Positions 23,752-32,237 are shown, counted from the first letter of the stretch. The stretch is DNA of 41,705 bases from Lachnospiraceae bacterium (GCA_017962825.1 JAGCUO010000122.1:1-41705); one strand, 5' to 3'. The notes: generated by a model not told the origin, from the sequence alone. Program-made: numbers and translations.

Positions 23752-23823
23752 TTATGACAATAAGGACGTACCCCACTGTCAGGAAGATCGTCCTGACAGT
23801 GGGGTACGTCCCTATTGTCATAA
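23752..23823. repeat. Near-perfect 33-bp inverted repeat (MITE/REP-like hairpin)
   Basis: Arms 23752-23784 and 23791-23823 match at 32 of 33 positions around the 6-base loop AGATCG. The arm contains GACGTACCCCACTGTCAGGA. No T tract follows on either side, so it does not look like an ordinary terminator. Its length and perfection suggest a palindromic mobile or regulatory element; no transposase is in the window. Confidence 0.85.
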
Positions 23824-23835
23824 ATGTCACATCTT

Positions 23836-24252
23836 TCAACAGATCAGATTTTCTATTGTTTCATACAGCTCCGGGAAGTCCTGCTTCATCCTTACGGGTC
23901 TGCCCTCTTTATTCAAAAAAGCGTGCAGGGATGTCGCGATAAAGACCACAGTTCCCTCTTCGTTTTTCATTTCATAAGCAAACCTAAGCTTAACTCCGTT
24001 GAATTCTTTAACGTATGCCTTAATGATGATCTTATCCGAAAAAGTGGTGGTACGTTTGAAATCACAGGTAACATTAAGCACCGGGGAAATGATCCCGGAT
24101 TCTTCAAGTTTTGCGTAATCCCATCCTATCTGTGAGAGGAAATCAACTCTTGCTTCCTCCATCCATCTGATATAGTTGGAATGGTGGGTTATCCCCATCC
24201 TGTCGGTCTCATAATACTGGACCGTATGTACATAATCTTTTACTTCAGCCAT
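23836..24252 (-). CDS. Acyl-CoA thioesterase, YbgC/4-hydroxybenzoyl-CoA thioesterase family
   Basis: A 138-residue single hot-dog-fold enzyme. YETDRMGITHHSNYIRWMEEARVDFL is the family motif; the position of the usual catalytic Asp (YxxTDxxGxxHHxxYxxWxExAR) is filled by Asp17. It hydrolyses an acyl-CoA thioester in the cytoplasm; chain or aryl substrate cannot be read. Full length for the family. It lies 16 bases after a LUD gene and could share its transcript. A GGAGAATT site precedes the ATG. Confidence 0.9.
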   Translation of the reverse strand: MAEVKDYVHTVQYYETDRMGITHHSNYIRWMEEARVDFLSQIGWDYAKLEESGIISPVLNVTCDFKRTTTFSDKIIIKAYVKEFNGVKLRFAYEMKNEEGTVVFIATSLHAFLNKEGRPVRMKQDFPELYETIENLIC

Positions 24253-24268
24253 TGTAAATAATTCTCCC

Positions 24269-24898
24269 TCAGAATCCTAAAGAATCATTCACAAGGATAA
24301 CATGAATCCTGCCTTCATGTCTTGAAAATCTGGTGATAAGGAACTGACAGCAGATGGTATCCGGAGATTTGCAGTTCATGCAGGAACCGGTTTTGGCACA
24401 GGGAGTGCTAAGTCCGAAGCGCTGCGCATTTATGGGAGCAGCCACATTTCTGGCCCTCTTCATTGCGGCATCCACATCGGGGCAGATCTTGTTCATCCCG
24501 ACGATGACAAGAACATGCTTGGGCCCCTGGGCTATTGCGGATACTCTGTTGGAGTTGCCGTCGATATTGACCATAACTCCGTCTTCCGTCATGGCATTTG
24601 CGGAGGTTAAAAAGAAATCGGCATCGTAAGCTGCAAGCATTGCAGCTCTCTTATCCTCAGCCTTATCCCTGTCTAAAAACGCATAATTACCTTCTTTGAG
24701 AGCATCCACCAGTCCGATCTCATGGGCGCTCATGGCGCCTCCCATGGTAACTGAAGACTTTTCGGGAATCAGCTCAAGAGCAATTCTTAAAGCATCCTCT
24801 CTGTTATCGGCGTAATATCCCTTCATGTTGCGGGATTCAAGTCCCTTGATAACTCTATCCGCAAGAAGGCGGTTTCTTTTTACAATATTTTCGTTCAT
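24269..24898 (-). CDS. LUD-domain protein (lactate-utilisation family, YkgG/LutC-like)
   Basis: A 209-residue LUD-domain protein. Family motifs include VTMGGAMSAHEIGL, the DADFFLTSANAMTEDGVMVNIDG block and GMNKICPDVDAAMKRARNVAAPINAQRF. A C-terminal Cys cluster (PCAKTGSCMNCKSPDTICC) may bind a metal cluster. I take the ATG at 24898 (MNENIV), since GGAGG lies 5-6 bases upstream; the open frame reaches further but begins inside the previous gene. It follows the hydrogenase-like/GGDEF/EAL gene by 13 bases. The stand-alone LUD family has no firm biochemical role. Confidence 0.87.
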   Translation of the reverse strand: MNENIVKRNRLLADRVIKGLESRNMKGYYADNREDALRIALELIPEKSSVTMGGAMSAHEIGLVDALKEGNYAFLDRDKAEDKRAAMLAAYDADFFLTSANAMTEDGVMVNIDGNSNRVSAIAQGPKHVLVIVGMNKICPDVDAAMKRARNVAAPINAQRFGLSTPCAKTGSCMNCKSPDTICCQFLITRFSRHEGRIHVILVNDSLGF

Positions 24899-24911
24899 GA
24901 ATCCCTCCGTA

Positions 24912-27503
24912 TCAGCTGTCACCGGGTGTAAAGTTTATGGCTTCATCGGCAGGCAAAGGCTTGCTGAAATAGAAGCCCTGAATGGTATCCGCACCAAATT
25001 CCCTGAGACGTGTATATTGCCACTTCTCTTCGACACCTTCGATGGTCATTTCCTTATCCAGATGATGGACAAGTCTGATAACATCATTGATGAATGCGTC
25101 TTTTCCGTCGATCAGATAATTGTCTACCAGAGACTTATCAAGCTTGATGGTATCCACGGGAATGTATGTCAGATAGCCGAGTGACGAATAACCCGTACCG
25201 AAATCATCCATAAGAAGCCTGATCCCCAGTTCCTTAAATCTCTTAAACAGCGCTTCAACCTGTGATGAACGGTCGAGGAAGATTCCCTCAGTGATCTCAA
25301 CTTCGATCAGCTTTGAAGGAATGTCATATTTTCTCAGAAGCTCTTCAAGGAAATCTACATATCCCGTATCGCTGAGCTGGTTACTGGAGAAGTTGACGGA
25401 AACCGGATACAGTTCATATCCTGCTTCTCTCCACTCTGCAAGCTGACGGACCACAAGTTCCGTGGTCATGCGTCCTATGCGCCAGATCCATCCGTGTTTT
25501 TCAGCGATGGGAATAAACTTAGCCGGTCCGAATCCGGGTTCCTTCATTCTGATAAGTGCCTCAAATCCGCACAGTTTGACTGTCTGAGCATCGACCTTGG
25601 GCTGATAAACTATGTAAAAACCGTCATTTTCAAAGGCATCGACAATCTTCTCACGGATGAGTTTTTCTTCCCTTGCCTTCTCCTGAAGTATCTCGCTGTA
25701 GAAAACCGTACGGTCATACCCCATCTTCTTGGCTTCACGCATGGCCTCTTCCGCATGGTTGATATTTTCTTCCGTACTGAGACTGCTGTCGGAATTGGAT
25801 ACACCCAGACATGCGGAAAGCTGCAGTTCAATACTTCCCAGGCGGAAGGGCTGTTCAAATACTCCGCGAATCATATCCAGTGCAGGGTGATCTTCCGTCA
25901 TGGGTTCGGGCAGACAGATAAGGTATTCGTCTCCGCCGTACCTTGCAAGAAGCCAGCCTTTATCTCTTGCCAGCTGCAAGAGGCCTACAGCCGCATTCAT
26001 AAGTATCTGGTCCGCAAGTTCATGTCCGTAAGTGGAATTGATACCCTTAAAGCCGTCAATATCGGCCATTACATAAGATGCATTCTTCCAGTAATCCGAA
26101 TTGATAATGAGAAGATCCATGGCATAGGATCTGTTGTAAATGCCAAGGAGTTCGTCATGCTGGGCATTGTATATGAGACTCTTATGCTCGGCTTCTATCG
26201 CATTCTTCAGATAGTGTACACAGTTATCCCTTCGGTTGAATCCGTTAAAGATGGCGGTCGCCATTTCCTTACAGGTATTGTATCCGCAGGATCCGCAGTT
26301 GATCATACGTGATTCCGGTGTGGCCTTATCCATTGTCAGGAAGATGTTATCAAGTTCATCTTCGGTCGGGATTTTGATGGCACACTTAGATGAAAGATCA
26401 GTGTAACTGCGCATGTAATCCGAAAGGTGAAGATTCGCAAACTGCTCGTTTAATTTTTCAAGACGCTGCTCCGGAAGCAGTGATCTGGACATGGCCGAAT
26501 CACCGTCTTCTTTTTTCAATCCCTCACGGATCTTCAGAAGATTAAAGAGCGCCTTGTCGGTGGATGAAAGCTCGGGCTCCGTTCCTGTACCGCACAAACA
26601 TCCGTCCTTACAGTTAAGCGCATCGATAAACAGGAAAGGATTATCCTTACCTACAAGGTGTGAGGATTGTTTCCTGAGGTATTCGTACATCTGCTTCTCG
26701 CCTTCGATCTGACGGATAAAGGCGCCGTCTCCCAAAAACCACTTAACATGATCCTTAAGCCCTCCGGGCATGGGATAAATGGAGCCGAGACCATATTCGA
26801 TCTCATCCGTAACAGGCTCTCCGTAAATAGAGCGCTCACGGACAACCTTCATCAGATGGCTGAAAGTAACATTATAATCAACTAGTCCGGAATTCTCCGG
26901 ATCGTCTATCTCAAGTTTTTTCGCAATACAGGGACTTATGAAAGCAAAACGGTCATTAATGCCCATTTCTTTTCTCGCATAGATGGCCGCACACATAAGA
27001 GGGCTCTGAACCGGGAAAAGCTTGGGAAGAAGTTCGGGAAGATATTTTTCGATATATGTAACAACGGCCGGACAGGGCTGGGAAATACCGCCGATAAAGC
27101 CGTTTTCCTGAATATATTTGATATAACCCCAGGTGGAGATATCGGCACCGAAGGCAACGTTAATAATGTGCCTTACACCGAGAGCTTTAAGGCCGCCCAG
27201 TATCTTCTCGTATTCATCGGGGTAATTTGCACGAAATGAGGGAGCCACCAGAAGAGAGATTTCCTTGCCTGATGCAAGATCTTCGAAAAAAGCGTCCGTA
27301 TCATCGCAGAATTCTCTGGCTCCATGTTCACAGACATCAAAACAAGCGCCGCATCCCACACATTTTGAGGGATCGACGTTTATTCTGGAATTACCGTTTT
27401 TCTCGGAATTAGCGGAAATGCAGGCTCCCATTGCACTGCAAACGGCAATGCACTTGTTACAGCCTACGCATTTTTCATTTGTATAGACCAAACCATTAGC
27501 CAT
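24912..27503 (-). CDS. Iron-only-hydrogenase-like sensor fused to GGDEF and EAL domains
   Basis: An 863-residue multidomain protein. It starts with two 4Fe-4S motifs (CVGCNKCIAVC, 12-22; CVGCGACFDVC, 48-58). A hydrogenase-like region (about 80-330) keeps the three cysteine loops in altered form: QPCPA (Cys144), SPCIAKK (Cys192) and NCKDGCLCGTG (298-304). A further Fe-S domain has CGSCGYNTC (403-411) and Cys428. A GGDEF domain (about 445-600, RYGGDEY) and an EAL domain (about 615-860) follow; EAL motifs FEALIRM, VNFSSNQL, DDFGTGYSS, KLDKSL and EGVE are complete. It has no membrane helix. It should make or break c-di-GMP in response to hydrogen or redox state; direction of activity is unknown. 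No clear ribosome site precedes the ATG. Confidence 0.88.
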   Translation of the reverse strand: MANGLVYTNEKCVGCNKCIAVCSAMGACISANSEKNGNSRINVDPSKCVGCGACFDVCEHGAREFCDDTDAFFEDLASGKEISLLVAPSFRANYPDEYEKILGGLKALGVRHIINVAFGADISTWGYIKYIQENGFIGGISQPCPAVVTYIEKYLPELLPKLFPVQSPLMCAAIYARKEMGINDRFAFISPCIAKKLEIDDPENSGLVDYNVTFSHLMKVVRERSIYGEPVTDEIEYGLGSIYPMPGGLKDHVKWFLGDGAFIRQIEGEKQMYEYLRKQSSHLVGKDNPFLFIDALNCKDGCLCGTGTEPELSSTDKALFNLLKIREGLKKEDGDSAMSRSLLPEQRLEKLNEQFANLHLSDYMRSYTDLSSKCAIKIPTEDELDNIFLTMDKATPESRMINCGSCGYNTCKEMATAIFNGFNRRDNCVHYLKNAIEAEHKSLIYNAQHDELLGIYNRSYAMDLLIINSDYWKNASYVMADIDGFKGINSTYGHELADQILMNAAVGLLQLARDKGWLLARYGGDEYLICLPEPMTEDHPALDMIRGVFEQPFRLGSIELQLSACLGVSNSDSSLSTEENINHAEEAMREAKKMGYDRTVFYSEILQEKAREEKLIREKIVDAFENDGFYIVYQPKVDAQTVKLCGFEALIRMKEPGFGPAKFIPIAEKHGWIWRIGRMTTELVVRQLAEWREAGYELYPVSVNFSSNQLSDTGYVDFLEELLRKYDIPSKLIEVEITEGIFLDRSSQVEALFKRFKELGIRLLMDDFGTGYSSLGYLTYIPVDTIKLDKSLVDNYLIDGKDAFINDVIRLVHHLDKEMTIEGVEEKWQYTRLREFGADTIQGFYFSKPLPADEAINFTPGDS

Positions 27504-27520
27504 AATTATCTACTGTAAAA

Positions 27521-27544
27521 CCGATTTTTCGGAAAACATTTTCC
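27521..27544. promoter_or_regulatory. Two adjoining palindromes upstream of the hydrogenase-like/GGDEF/EAL gene
   Basis: CCGATTTTTCGG (27521-27532) overlaps GGAAAACATTTTCC (27531-27544), 18-40 bases before the start codon. They may be an operator or an RNA structure; no regulator is identifiable. Confidence 0.3.
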
Positions 27545-27573
27545 ACATCTGATTATAACTCAAATCATTACAT

Positions 27574-27613
27574 AAAAAAATAAGGATAGGAATAACTCTA
27601 CCCTTATTTTTTT
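27574..27613. terminator. Bidirectional-looking terminator after the HAD gene
   Basis: TAAGG-A-TAG and CTA-C-CCTTA pair with one mismatch around an 8-base loop, flanked by seven A on one side and seven T on the other. It ends the 29544-27662 transcription unit on the minus strand, about 50 bases after its last stop. Confidence 0.82.
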
Positions 27614-27661
27614 ATAAAATCAGCCAAACTCGGCCTGTTAAACGCTTTAGAGGGCATAAGT

Positions 27662-28339
27662 CTATATTATATATTTCAAAATATCCAGCTGTTTATCCGC
27701 ACGGTCGAATTCATCAAGTATCTCACAGGGAATGTGCGGTTCGTAAGCCTTTTCCCGGAACCATGTACACTGGACAGGATGCATTCCGGCATCTCTTGTA
27801 GCATACAGTTCCCTCGATCCGCCGTCCCCGACATAGAGACACTCTTCCGGTTTAAGGCCGAGCCTTTCGATCATACGTTTGAATATTTCCGGATTGGGTT
27901 TGCATACACCCTGCTCGTAAGAAATAAGCGCTTCGTCAAAATATGGAAACAGCTTACTTGCTCTGATAAAATCGCGCTCATCGGAAAATGTATTTGTAAT
28001 AAGTCCGATCTTTAAACCACGCTTCTTTAACTCATCGAGCATTTCGAAAGTTGCATCGGGAATTCCGTTAAAAGTGTCATTAAGACTGTCACGCCTTTTT
28101 GATGCCGCAAGCTCTACCTTATCTTCCGAGTAAACACCCAGCCTCTTTAAAACGACCTCAAGTCCTTCTTCTATGGTGTAAGTTCCGATGCTTCTTGCAT
28201 CTTCTATGGAATGCCATTCTTTTCTGAAAGCAGCCGGATCAATGCCGACGTCCGCAGCTATGTGTTCGCCGAAATATGTTCTCCCTTCAAACAAAGAAAC
28301 AAGGGTTTCAAACATATCAAAGATCACAGCTTTAACCAT
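27662..28339 (-). CDS. HAD-superfamily hydrolase
   Basis: A 225-residue HAD protein with a C1-type helical cap. Motif I is FDMFETL, with the nucleophile Asp but Phe in place of the usual second (acid/base) Asp; motif II is GLITNT, motif III lysine in CKPNPE, motif IV LYVGDGGSREL. The substrate is unknown. The ATG at 28339 is preferred since GGAGGA lies 7 bases upstream. It is the last gene of a three-gene unit with a nucleotidase-like HAD protein and a P-loop kinase. Confidence 0.88.
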   Translation of the reverse strand: MVKAVIFDMFETLVSLFEGRTYFGEHIAADVGIDPAAFRKEWHSIEDARSIGTYTIEEGLEVVLKRLGVYSEDKVELAASKRRDSLNDTFNGIPDATFEMLDELKKRGLKIGLITNTFSDERDFIRASKLFPYFDEALISYEQGVCKPNPEIFKRMIERLGLKPEECLYVGDGGSRELYATRDAGMHPVQCTWFREKAYEPHIPCEILDEFDRADKQLDILKYII

Positions 28340-28396
28340 TATCTTCCTCCTGATCATATAAAGCCCGAAAGTATTCCTGACGCAGGTCCCGTTTTC

Positions 28397-28993
28397 TCAT
28401 AATCCGATCTTCCTGATCGTCTCCCAGTCCATGCATCTGGTGTAATTATCTCCCGGAAATTCCGAATTTCGATTCCATGGGCGATCATATACAAGTACTT
28501 TTAAATCCGGAAGATGATCGAAAAACTTAAAAGCATGAGGCGAATCCTCAACGGCAAGATCAAAATGCATCTTGTAATAATCCTCAAGCTTAAGAGAAAA
28601 CTCACTGTCTTTGATAAAGTTATCCCGTCCGTACTTATCAAGACAATAAAGCTTAACCCGGTCAAGCCCGTGTTCGTCCAGCCATTTTCTCGATGGATCA
28701 TATGCGCTGAAAGGCCTGCCCGTGATGATCGACACATCATGTCCCTCATCAAGCCATTTGTTTACCGTCTCCGAAGCTCCCGGTGTTTCCTCATATGAAA
28801 GGAGCACTTCCGGTTTATGGGCCTCAGTCATCATAAATACATACTGATCGTCCGTAAGAGAAAAGGACTTCTGCAGATTAAAGAAATTTATATTTTCGTA
28901 GGGAACTTCCGTCCCGAAAAGCCCGGCTGCAAGTCCGGAGAAATGCCTTGCGGTCTCGCACAGACAATCATCAAAATCCACATATATATTCAT
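28397..28993 (-). CDS. NT5C/5'-nucleotidase-like HAD protein
   Basis: A 198-residue protein with canonical HAD motif I VDFDDCL (both Asp present), motif II SIITGRP and motif IV LAVEDSPHA; the lysine of motif III lies within the KYGRDNFIK stretch. The layout resembles small deoxyribonucleotidase-type HAD proteins (NT5C family). It probably removes phosphate from a nucleotide or related metabolite. The ATG at 28993 (MNIYVDF) is used rather than a TTG further upstream. The start lies 14 bases after the stop of the P-loop kinase. Confidence 0.8.
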   Translation of the reverse strand: MNIYVDFDDCLCETARHFSGLAAGLFGTEVPYENINFFNLQKSFSLTDDQYVFMMTEAHKPEVLLSYEETPGASETVNKWLDEGHDVSIITGRPFSAYDPSRKWLDEHGLDRVKLYCLDKYGRDNFIKDSEFSLKLEDYYKMHFDLAVEDSPHAFKFFDHLPDLKVLVYDRPWNRNSEFPGDNYTRCMDWETIRKIGL

Positions 28994-29007
28994 ACTTTTA
29001 TTTCTTC

Positions 29008-29544
29008 TCAAAAATCTAGTGATTCTCTCAGCAGAGAGTCTATGGTCCCAATGTAATCGGAATTTATCAATGTTATCTTTTCACCGCTTTCGGAAAAGCC
29101 ACTGATAAACTCACCGTTATCAGCCTTAACGCTTTCGGGCGTCATATCCGGATCGATGATCCTCTTTTCAATCTCGGATTCACGTGCCACTATATCGTCA
29201 AAATGTTTCTCTATGTATTCACCAGTCATGGCAAGACATATGAATCTGATATCAGCCAAATATTCATCCGCAAGATCTTCACGCCAGTCAAAGGGAATAT
29301 AGCATCCTTCAACGATCAGGTTCTGCTTATTTTCTATGGCAGTCTTTACCATCTCGCGAACGATGGGCCAAAGATACCCGGTAAGCTTATCATCGTCCAT
29401 GGGAGTAAGATCCGTATTCCCGCTTCGGATAAGCCCCATCTTCAGATGATCGATGGAAAGATACGGATATTTATATTTTTCCAGAAGCTTCTGTGACAGA
29501 AATGTTTTACCCGTATGGGAAGCTCCCGTGATCAGAATTACCAT
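29008..29544 (-). CDS. P-loop kinase-like protein
   Basis: A 178-residue protein with Walker A GASHTGKT (residues 7-14), SIDHLKMGLIRSG after the first strand, and LIVEGCYIPFDW as Walker B-like strand. This matches small kinases of the zeta-toxin/adenylate-kinase-like group, including those that phosphorylate sugars or antibiotics. The substrate is unknown. It heads the three-gene unit; upstream 29545-29619 shows nothing but AT-rich sequence. Confidence 0.78.
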   Translation of the reverse strand: MVILITGASHTGKTFLSQKLLEKYKYPYLSIDHLKMGLIRSGNTDLTPMDDDKLTGYLWPIVREMVKTAIENKQNLIVEGCYIPFDWREDLADEYLADIRFICLAMTGEYIEKHFDDIVARESEIEKRIIDPDMTPESVKADNGEFISGFSESGEKITLINSDYIGTIDSLLRESLDF

Positions 29545-29619
29545 TTATATTCCTTTCATGTTCAGAAAGTGTCCCAAAAACACTATTTCATTCTACCATA
29601 TAGTCGGTAAAAAGTGGGC

Positions 29620-30195
29620 TCAGGTCACCACTCCGTTATCGGGGTCATCCCAGTCGATACCCGTTTCAACTCCCGTCATGCAGGCAATCGATGCCATACC
29701 GTGTACGACAGCCCAGGTTTTAAGCAGATCCAGCTCCTGCTCCTTATAGGATTTTTTCAGATTGTTTTCTTTCAGATGTTTCTTATACATCTCCCGCAAA
29801 AGAAGGAACGGAGGGTAATCCTCTTCATGAATCTTATCCATTGCCAAATGTGCAACGATGTTCTGCCTTCCGAACAGGAAAGTATAATAATCCGGATTTC
29901 GCCTGAAAAAGTCGATATATGCCCTGCCCATCGCGATCAAAGCTTCATCCGCACTTTTGGTACCTGCACAGGCGTTTTTCAGTTCATCGGTAAACTTATC
30001 GTTTACACTGCCTTTGATTGCTTCAAGAAGTTCTTCTTTGTCTTTAAAATGTGAATACGGAGCCGAGCGGGATACACCGCATTCTGCCGCGACACCTCGA
30101 AGTGACAGATTATCCTCACCCTTTTCATTAATGATCCTGATGCCCGTATCGATAAGAGCCTGTCTTAAATTTCCATGATGATAATTATCAGCCAT
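29620..30195 (-). CDS. TetR-family transcriptional regulator
   Basis: A 191-residue repressor. The N-terminal helix-turn-helix (LRGVAAECGVSRSAPYSHFKDKEELLEAI, about 27-56) and the C-terminal WHG-like region (KTWAVVHGMASIACM) are visible. It overlaps the end of the hydrolase gene by 8 bases, so the two are coupled. Two identical-type palindromes at the operon promoter (31290-31337) are the likely operators. It would thus repress its own operon until a small ligand, perhaps the hydrolase substrate, is bound. Confidence 0.92.
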   Translation of the reverse strand: MADNYHHGNLRQALIDTGIRIINEKGEDNLSLRGVAAECGVSRSAPYSHFKDKEELLEAIKGSVNDKFTDELKNACAGTKSADEALIAMGRAYIDFFRRNPDYYTFLFGRQNIVAHLAMDKIHEEDYPPFLLLREMYKKHLKENNLKKSYKEQELDLLKTWAVVHGMASIACMTGVETGIDWDDPDNGVVT

Positions 30196-31273
30196 TTAAT
30201 GTCTTCTCCTTAATCTGTCTGAGCACTTCACAGGTTTCCGAAGGATTTTCCCAAAGCGGACTGTGGGCGGAATCCGGGATCAGATAAAAACCTTTGTCAG
30301 GTGCTTCGATGATATCGCAATACTCCTCTGCCAGCTCCCGGGGACAGTTATAATCCATTTCCCCGCTGATAAAATAAACCGGAATCTCCAAACTCGGTAT
30401 GCTGAGCCTGTAGTCAAATCCGTCGAGTTCATTTGAAAGGGGTGTTCTGCGATACATCTTCATTCCTTTTACATATGCAAGCTTTTCAGAAATCGTATAG
30501 CACCTGCAGGTAAGTATCGGAAGAGTTATTCCCTCAAACTCCGTCTTATTCATGATCGTGCCTCCGCCCGCTTCGTGAAGCAGATACACATAGTCATACC
30601 AATTCTTACAGACCACATTGCCGTTTTCCACGTGCTCTACCGCGTTTTCAAGCTTTTCCAGGGAAGTTTTATCCCCGCGGCTTTCAAACACATCCTTCAT
30701 AAAAGAGTACATCAGCGTATCATTCTCATAAGAATCCGTAACCGTCTGCGCCATGTTTATCAAGGCATGGTAATCTTCGGGATGTTCCGCAGCAGCGCGA
30801 AGCGCTATGTGAGTTCCACCCGAAAAACCCATGATGTATATCTTATCCTGACCGAACCTTTCTTTCAGATACTCGGTAACCTTCTGAGTATCATTAAGGA
30901 GATTCTCCAATGTGATCTGATCCGTATCGATATTTTTATCATATGCAATGCCCATTCCACGGTAGTCCCAGTAGACTACGGTGAAGTCATTTTCAAGCTG
31001 CATATCCTTGTACTTATCCGTAAAAACATAATCATCCGTACCCGGTCCGCTGGATACAAACAGTAAAACAGGATTACTTATATCCCTGCTGTTTATGAAA
31101 AATCCGTTAGGTGCGCCGTTTATATCCATGACAAATTTCTCCGACAAAGAGTTCGGTTCGGAGTAGGTGCGTATCTTACCGGGGCTGATGATCACCCAGA
31201 CGGCAAGGATAAGAAGGACTAAGGCGGCAAAACAAATAAGTATGATTTTCAGCATTTTCAATGTTCTCTTCAT
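30188..31273 (-). CDS. Membrane-anchored alpha/beta hydrolase
   Basis: A 361-residue protein from the ATG at 31273 (MKRTLKML), with AGGAG 9 bases upstream. One N-terminal membrane helix (about 8-28) anchors it outside the cell. The fold is clear: VVYWDYRGMGIAYD (oxyanion segment), nucleophile elbow IMGFSGGTHIAL with Ser, acid and base in VYFISGEMDYNCP and IPDSAHSPLWENP. It resembles proline-iminopeptidase-type or ester hydrolases. The substrate is unknown. First gene of the TetR-controlled operon. Confidence 0.88.
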   Translation of the reverse strand: MKRTLKMLKIILICFAALVLLILAVWVIISPGKIRTYSEPNSLSEKFVMDINGAPNGFFINSRDISNPVLLFVSSGPGTDDYVFTDKYKDMQLENDFTVVYWDYRGMGIAYDKNIDTDQITLENLLNDTQKVTEYLKERFGQDKIYIMGFSGGTHIALRAAAEHPEDYHALINMAQTVTDSYENDTLMYSFMKDVFESRGDKTSLEKLENAVEHVENGNVVCKNWYDYVYLLHEAGGGTIMNKTEFEGITLPILTCRCYTISEKLAYVKGMKMYRRTPLSNELDGFDYRLSIPSLEIPVYFISGEMDYNCPRELAEEYCDIIEAPDKGFYLIPDSAHSPLWENPSETCEVLRQIKEKTLNG

Positions 31274-31289
31274 ATGGAAGGCTCCTAAT

Positions 31290-31337
31290 CTTGACAACGT
31301 CAAGTTTCATTATATCAGCCATCTTGACACTGTCAAG
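31290..31337 (-). promoter_or_regulatory. Near-consensus promoter with twin TetR-type operators
   Basis: Two 15-bp palindromes, CTTGACAACGTCAAG (31290-31304) and CTTGACACTGTCAAG (31323-31337), are centred 33 bp apart, about three helical turns. On the minus strand the right palindrome holds a perfect -35 TTGACA (31336-31331), then 16 bases, then a perfect -10 TATAAT (31314-31309). The left palindrome covers the transcription start. Binding at either site would block the promoter. Confidence 0.85.
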
Positions 31338-31366
31338 TTCGCCACAGGAGCCATAGATTCATACAA

Positions 31367-31395
31367 AAAAGCTCCGGAAATTATCCGAAGCTTTT
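31367..31395 (-). terminator. Rho-independent terminator after the DUF3021 gene
   Basis: Twelve-base arms (31367-31378 and 31384-31395) pair with one G-U wobble around a 5-base loop. A run of six T follows on the minus strand. It lies 13 bases past the stop at 31408 and insulates the TetR operon from upstream transcription. Confidence 0.88.
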
Positions 31396-31407
31396 GAACA
31401 GGCTTTT

Positions 31408-31797
31408 CTATTTTTGCTTACTCCTTATCCTGGAATTAATGTAATCGATATCCCGCTTTGTTTTAAATGCATCTATGAAATATGCCATCACAAGTACGAT
31501 CCCGACATAGATAAAAGCCATCCAGAAATTGGATCTGTAGAACCATCCGACTATAAATCCGAACAGCATTACTACCACGGTAGCTGCAATATACTTGACT
31601 ATGTAACTTCCTATCATCGGAAGAGATGTGTATTCATCCAGGAAGTAATTAGCAAATGCAATCACAAAAGACAGGATGAAAAGCTGAAGCACCAGCTTTA
31701 TCTCATCGGTCATTCCGACCCAGATGATGGACATTGCAAACACGCTTAAGACGGCAAGCGCAAACAATATGCAGGTATCTCTGAATATTCTTTTCAT
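31408..31797 (-). CDS. DUF3021-family membrane protein
   Basis: A 129-residue protein with four hydrophobic helices and a basic C-terminal tail (KTKRDIDYINSRIRSKQK). DUF3021 proteins are regularly encoded beside LytTR regulators and are thought to hold or modulate them at the membrane. It overlaps the LytTR gene by 4 bases, so the two are coupled. Last gene of its operon, just before a terminator. Confidence 0.85.
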   Translation of the reverse strand: MKRIFRDTCILFALAVLSVFAMSIIWVGMTDEIKLVLQLFILSFVIAFANYFLDEYTSLPMIGSYIVKYIAATVVVMLFGFIVGWFYRSNFWMAFIYVGIVLVMAYFIDAFKTKRDIDYINSRIRSKQK

Positions 31798-32237
31798 ACT
31801 CCCTCTTTTCGGAAGACCTTCTTAATGTCCGGAAGATACTTTCTCGATACGATCAGCTTTTCGTCATTATCCAGAACAGCTTCAAGATGACTGTTTCTGA
31901 TCTGCTTTATTTCCCTGAGCTTATCCGTGTTCATGATGCATGTTCTCGATATCCGGACAAGTCCCGTATCAAATATCCTGCTTTCTATGTCGGGCATAGT
32001 GCCGTCCAGCCTGAACACCTCATCCTTGGTATACAGAAAAAGTTTTCTTTCGACATTTTCGATGTAATATATTTCCGAAATGCCGATGCTGACAGCCCTG
32101 TCTTCACTCTTTCCGACAAAAGAAAGATCCATCTTTTCAATTTTACCGATAAGGGACTGAACCGAATTATTCCACTCCGGATATTCGACAATAACCGTTA
32201 AAGGCTGTCCCTCAACCTGTCTTTTCTCTATTTTCAT
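31794..32237 (-). CDS. LytTR-domain DNA-binding regulator
   Basis: A 147-residue single-domain LytTR protein without a receiver domain. The N-terminal 50 residues form a small strand-rich lead; the LytTR domain follows with VSIGISEIYYIENVERKLFLYTKDEVFRL, LVRISRTCIMNTDKLREI and KLIVSRKYLPDIKKVF. It starts inside the end of the serine hydrolase gene. The 21-bp direct repeats at 33632-33667 are candidate binding sites, suggesting self-control. The membrane partner DUF3021 is next. Confidence 0.9.
   Translation of the reverse strand: MKIEKRQVEGQPLTVIVEYPEWNNSVQSLIGKIEKMDLSFVGKSEDRAVSIGISEIYYIENVERKLFLYTKDEVFRLDGTMPDIESRIFDTGLVRISRTCIMNTDKLREIKQIRNSHLEAVLDNDEKLIVSRKYLPDIKKVFRKEGV

Noticed and set aside
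23752-23823. Ordinary rho-independent terminator of the thioesterase gene
   Set aside because: The stem is 33 bp and no T tract follows in either direction.
27504-27570. c-di-GMP riboswitch before the GGDEF/EAL gene
   Set aside because: The leader is too short and contains only two small palindromes with no recognisable GEMM core.
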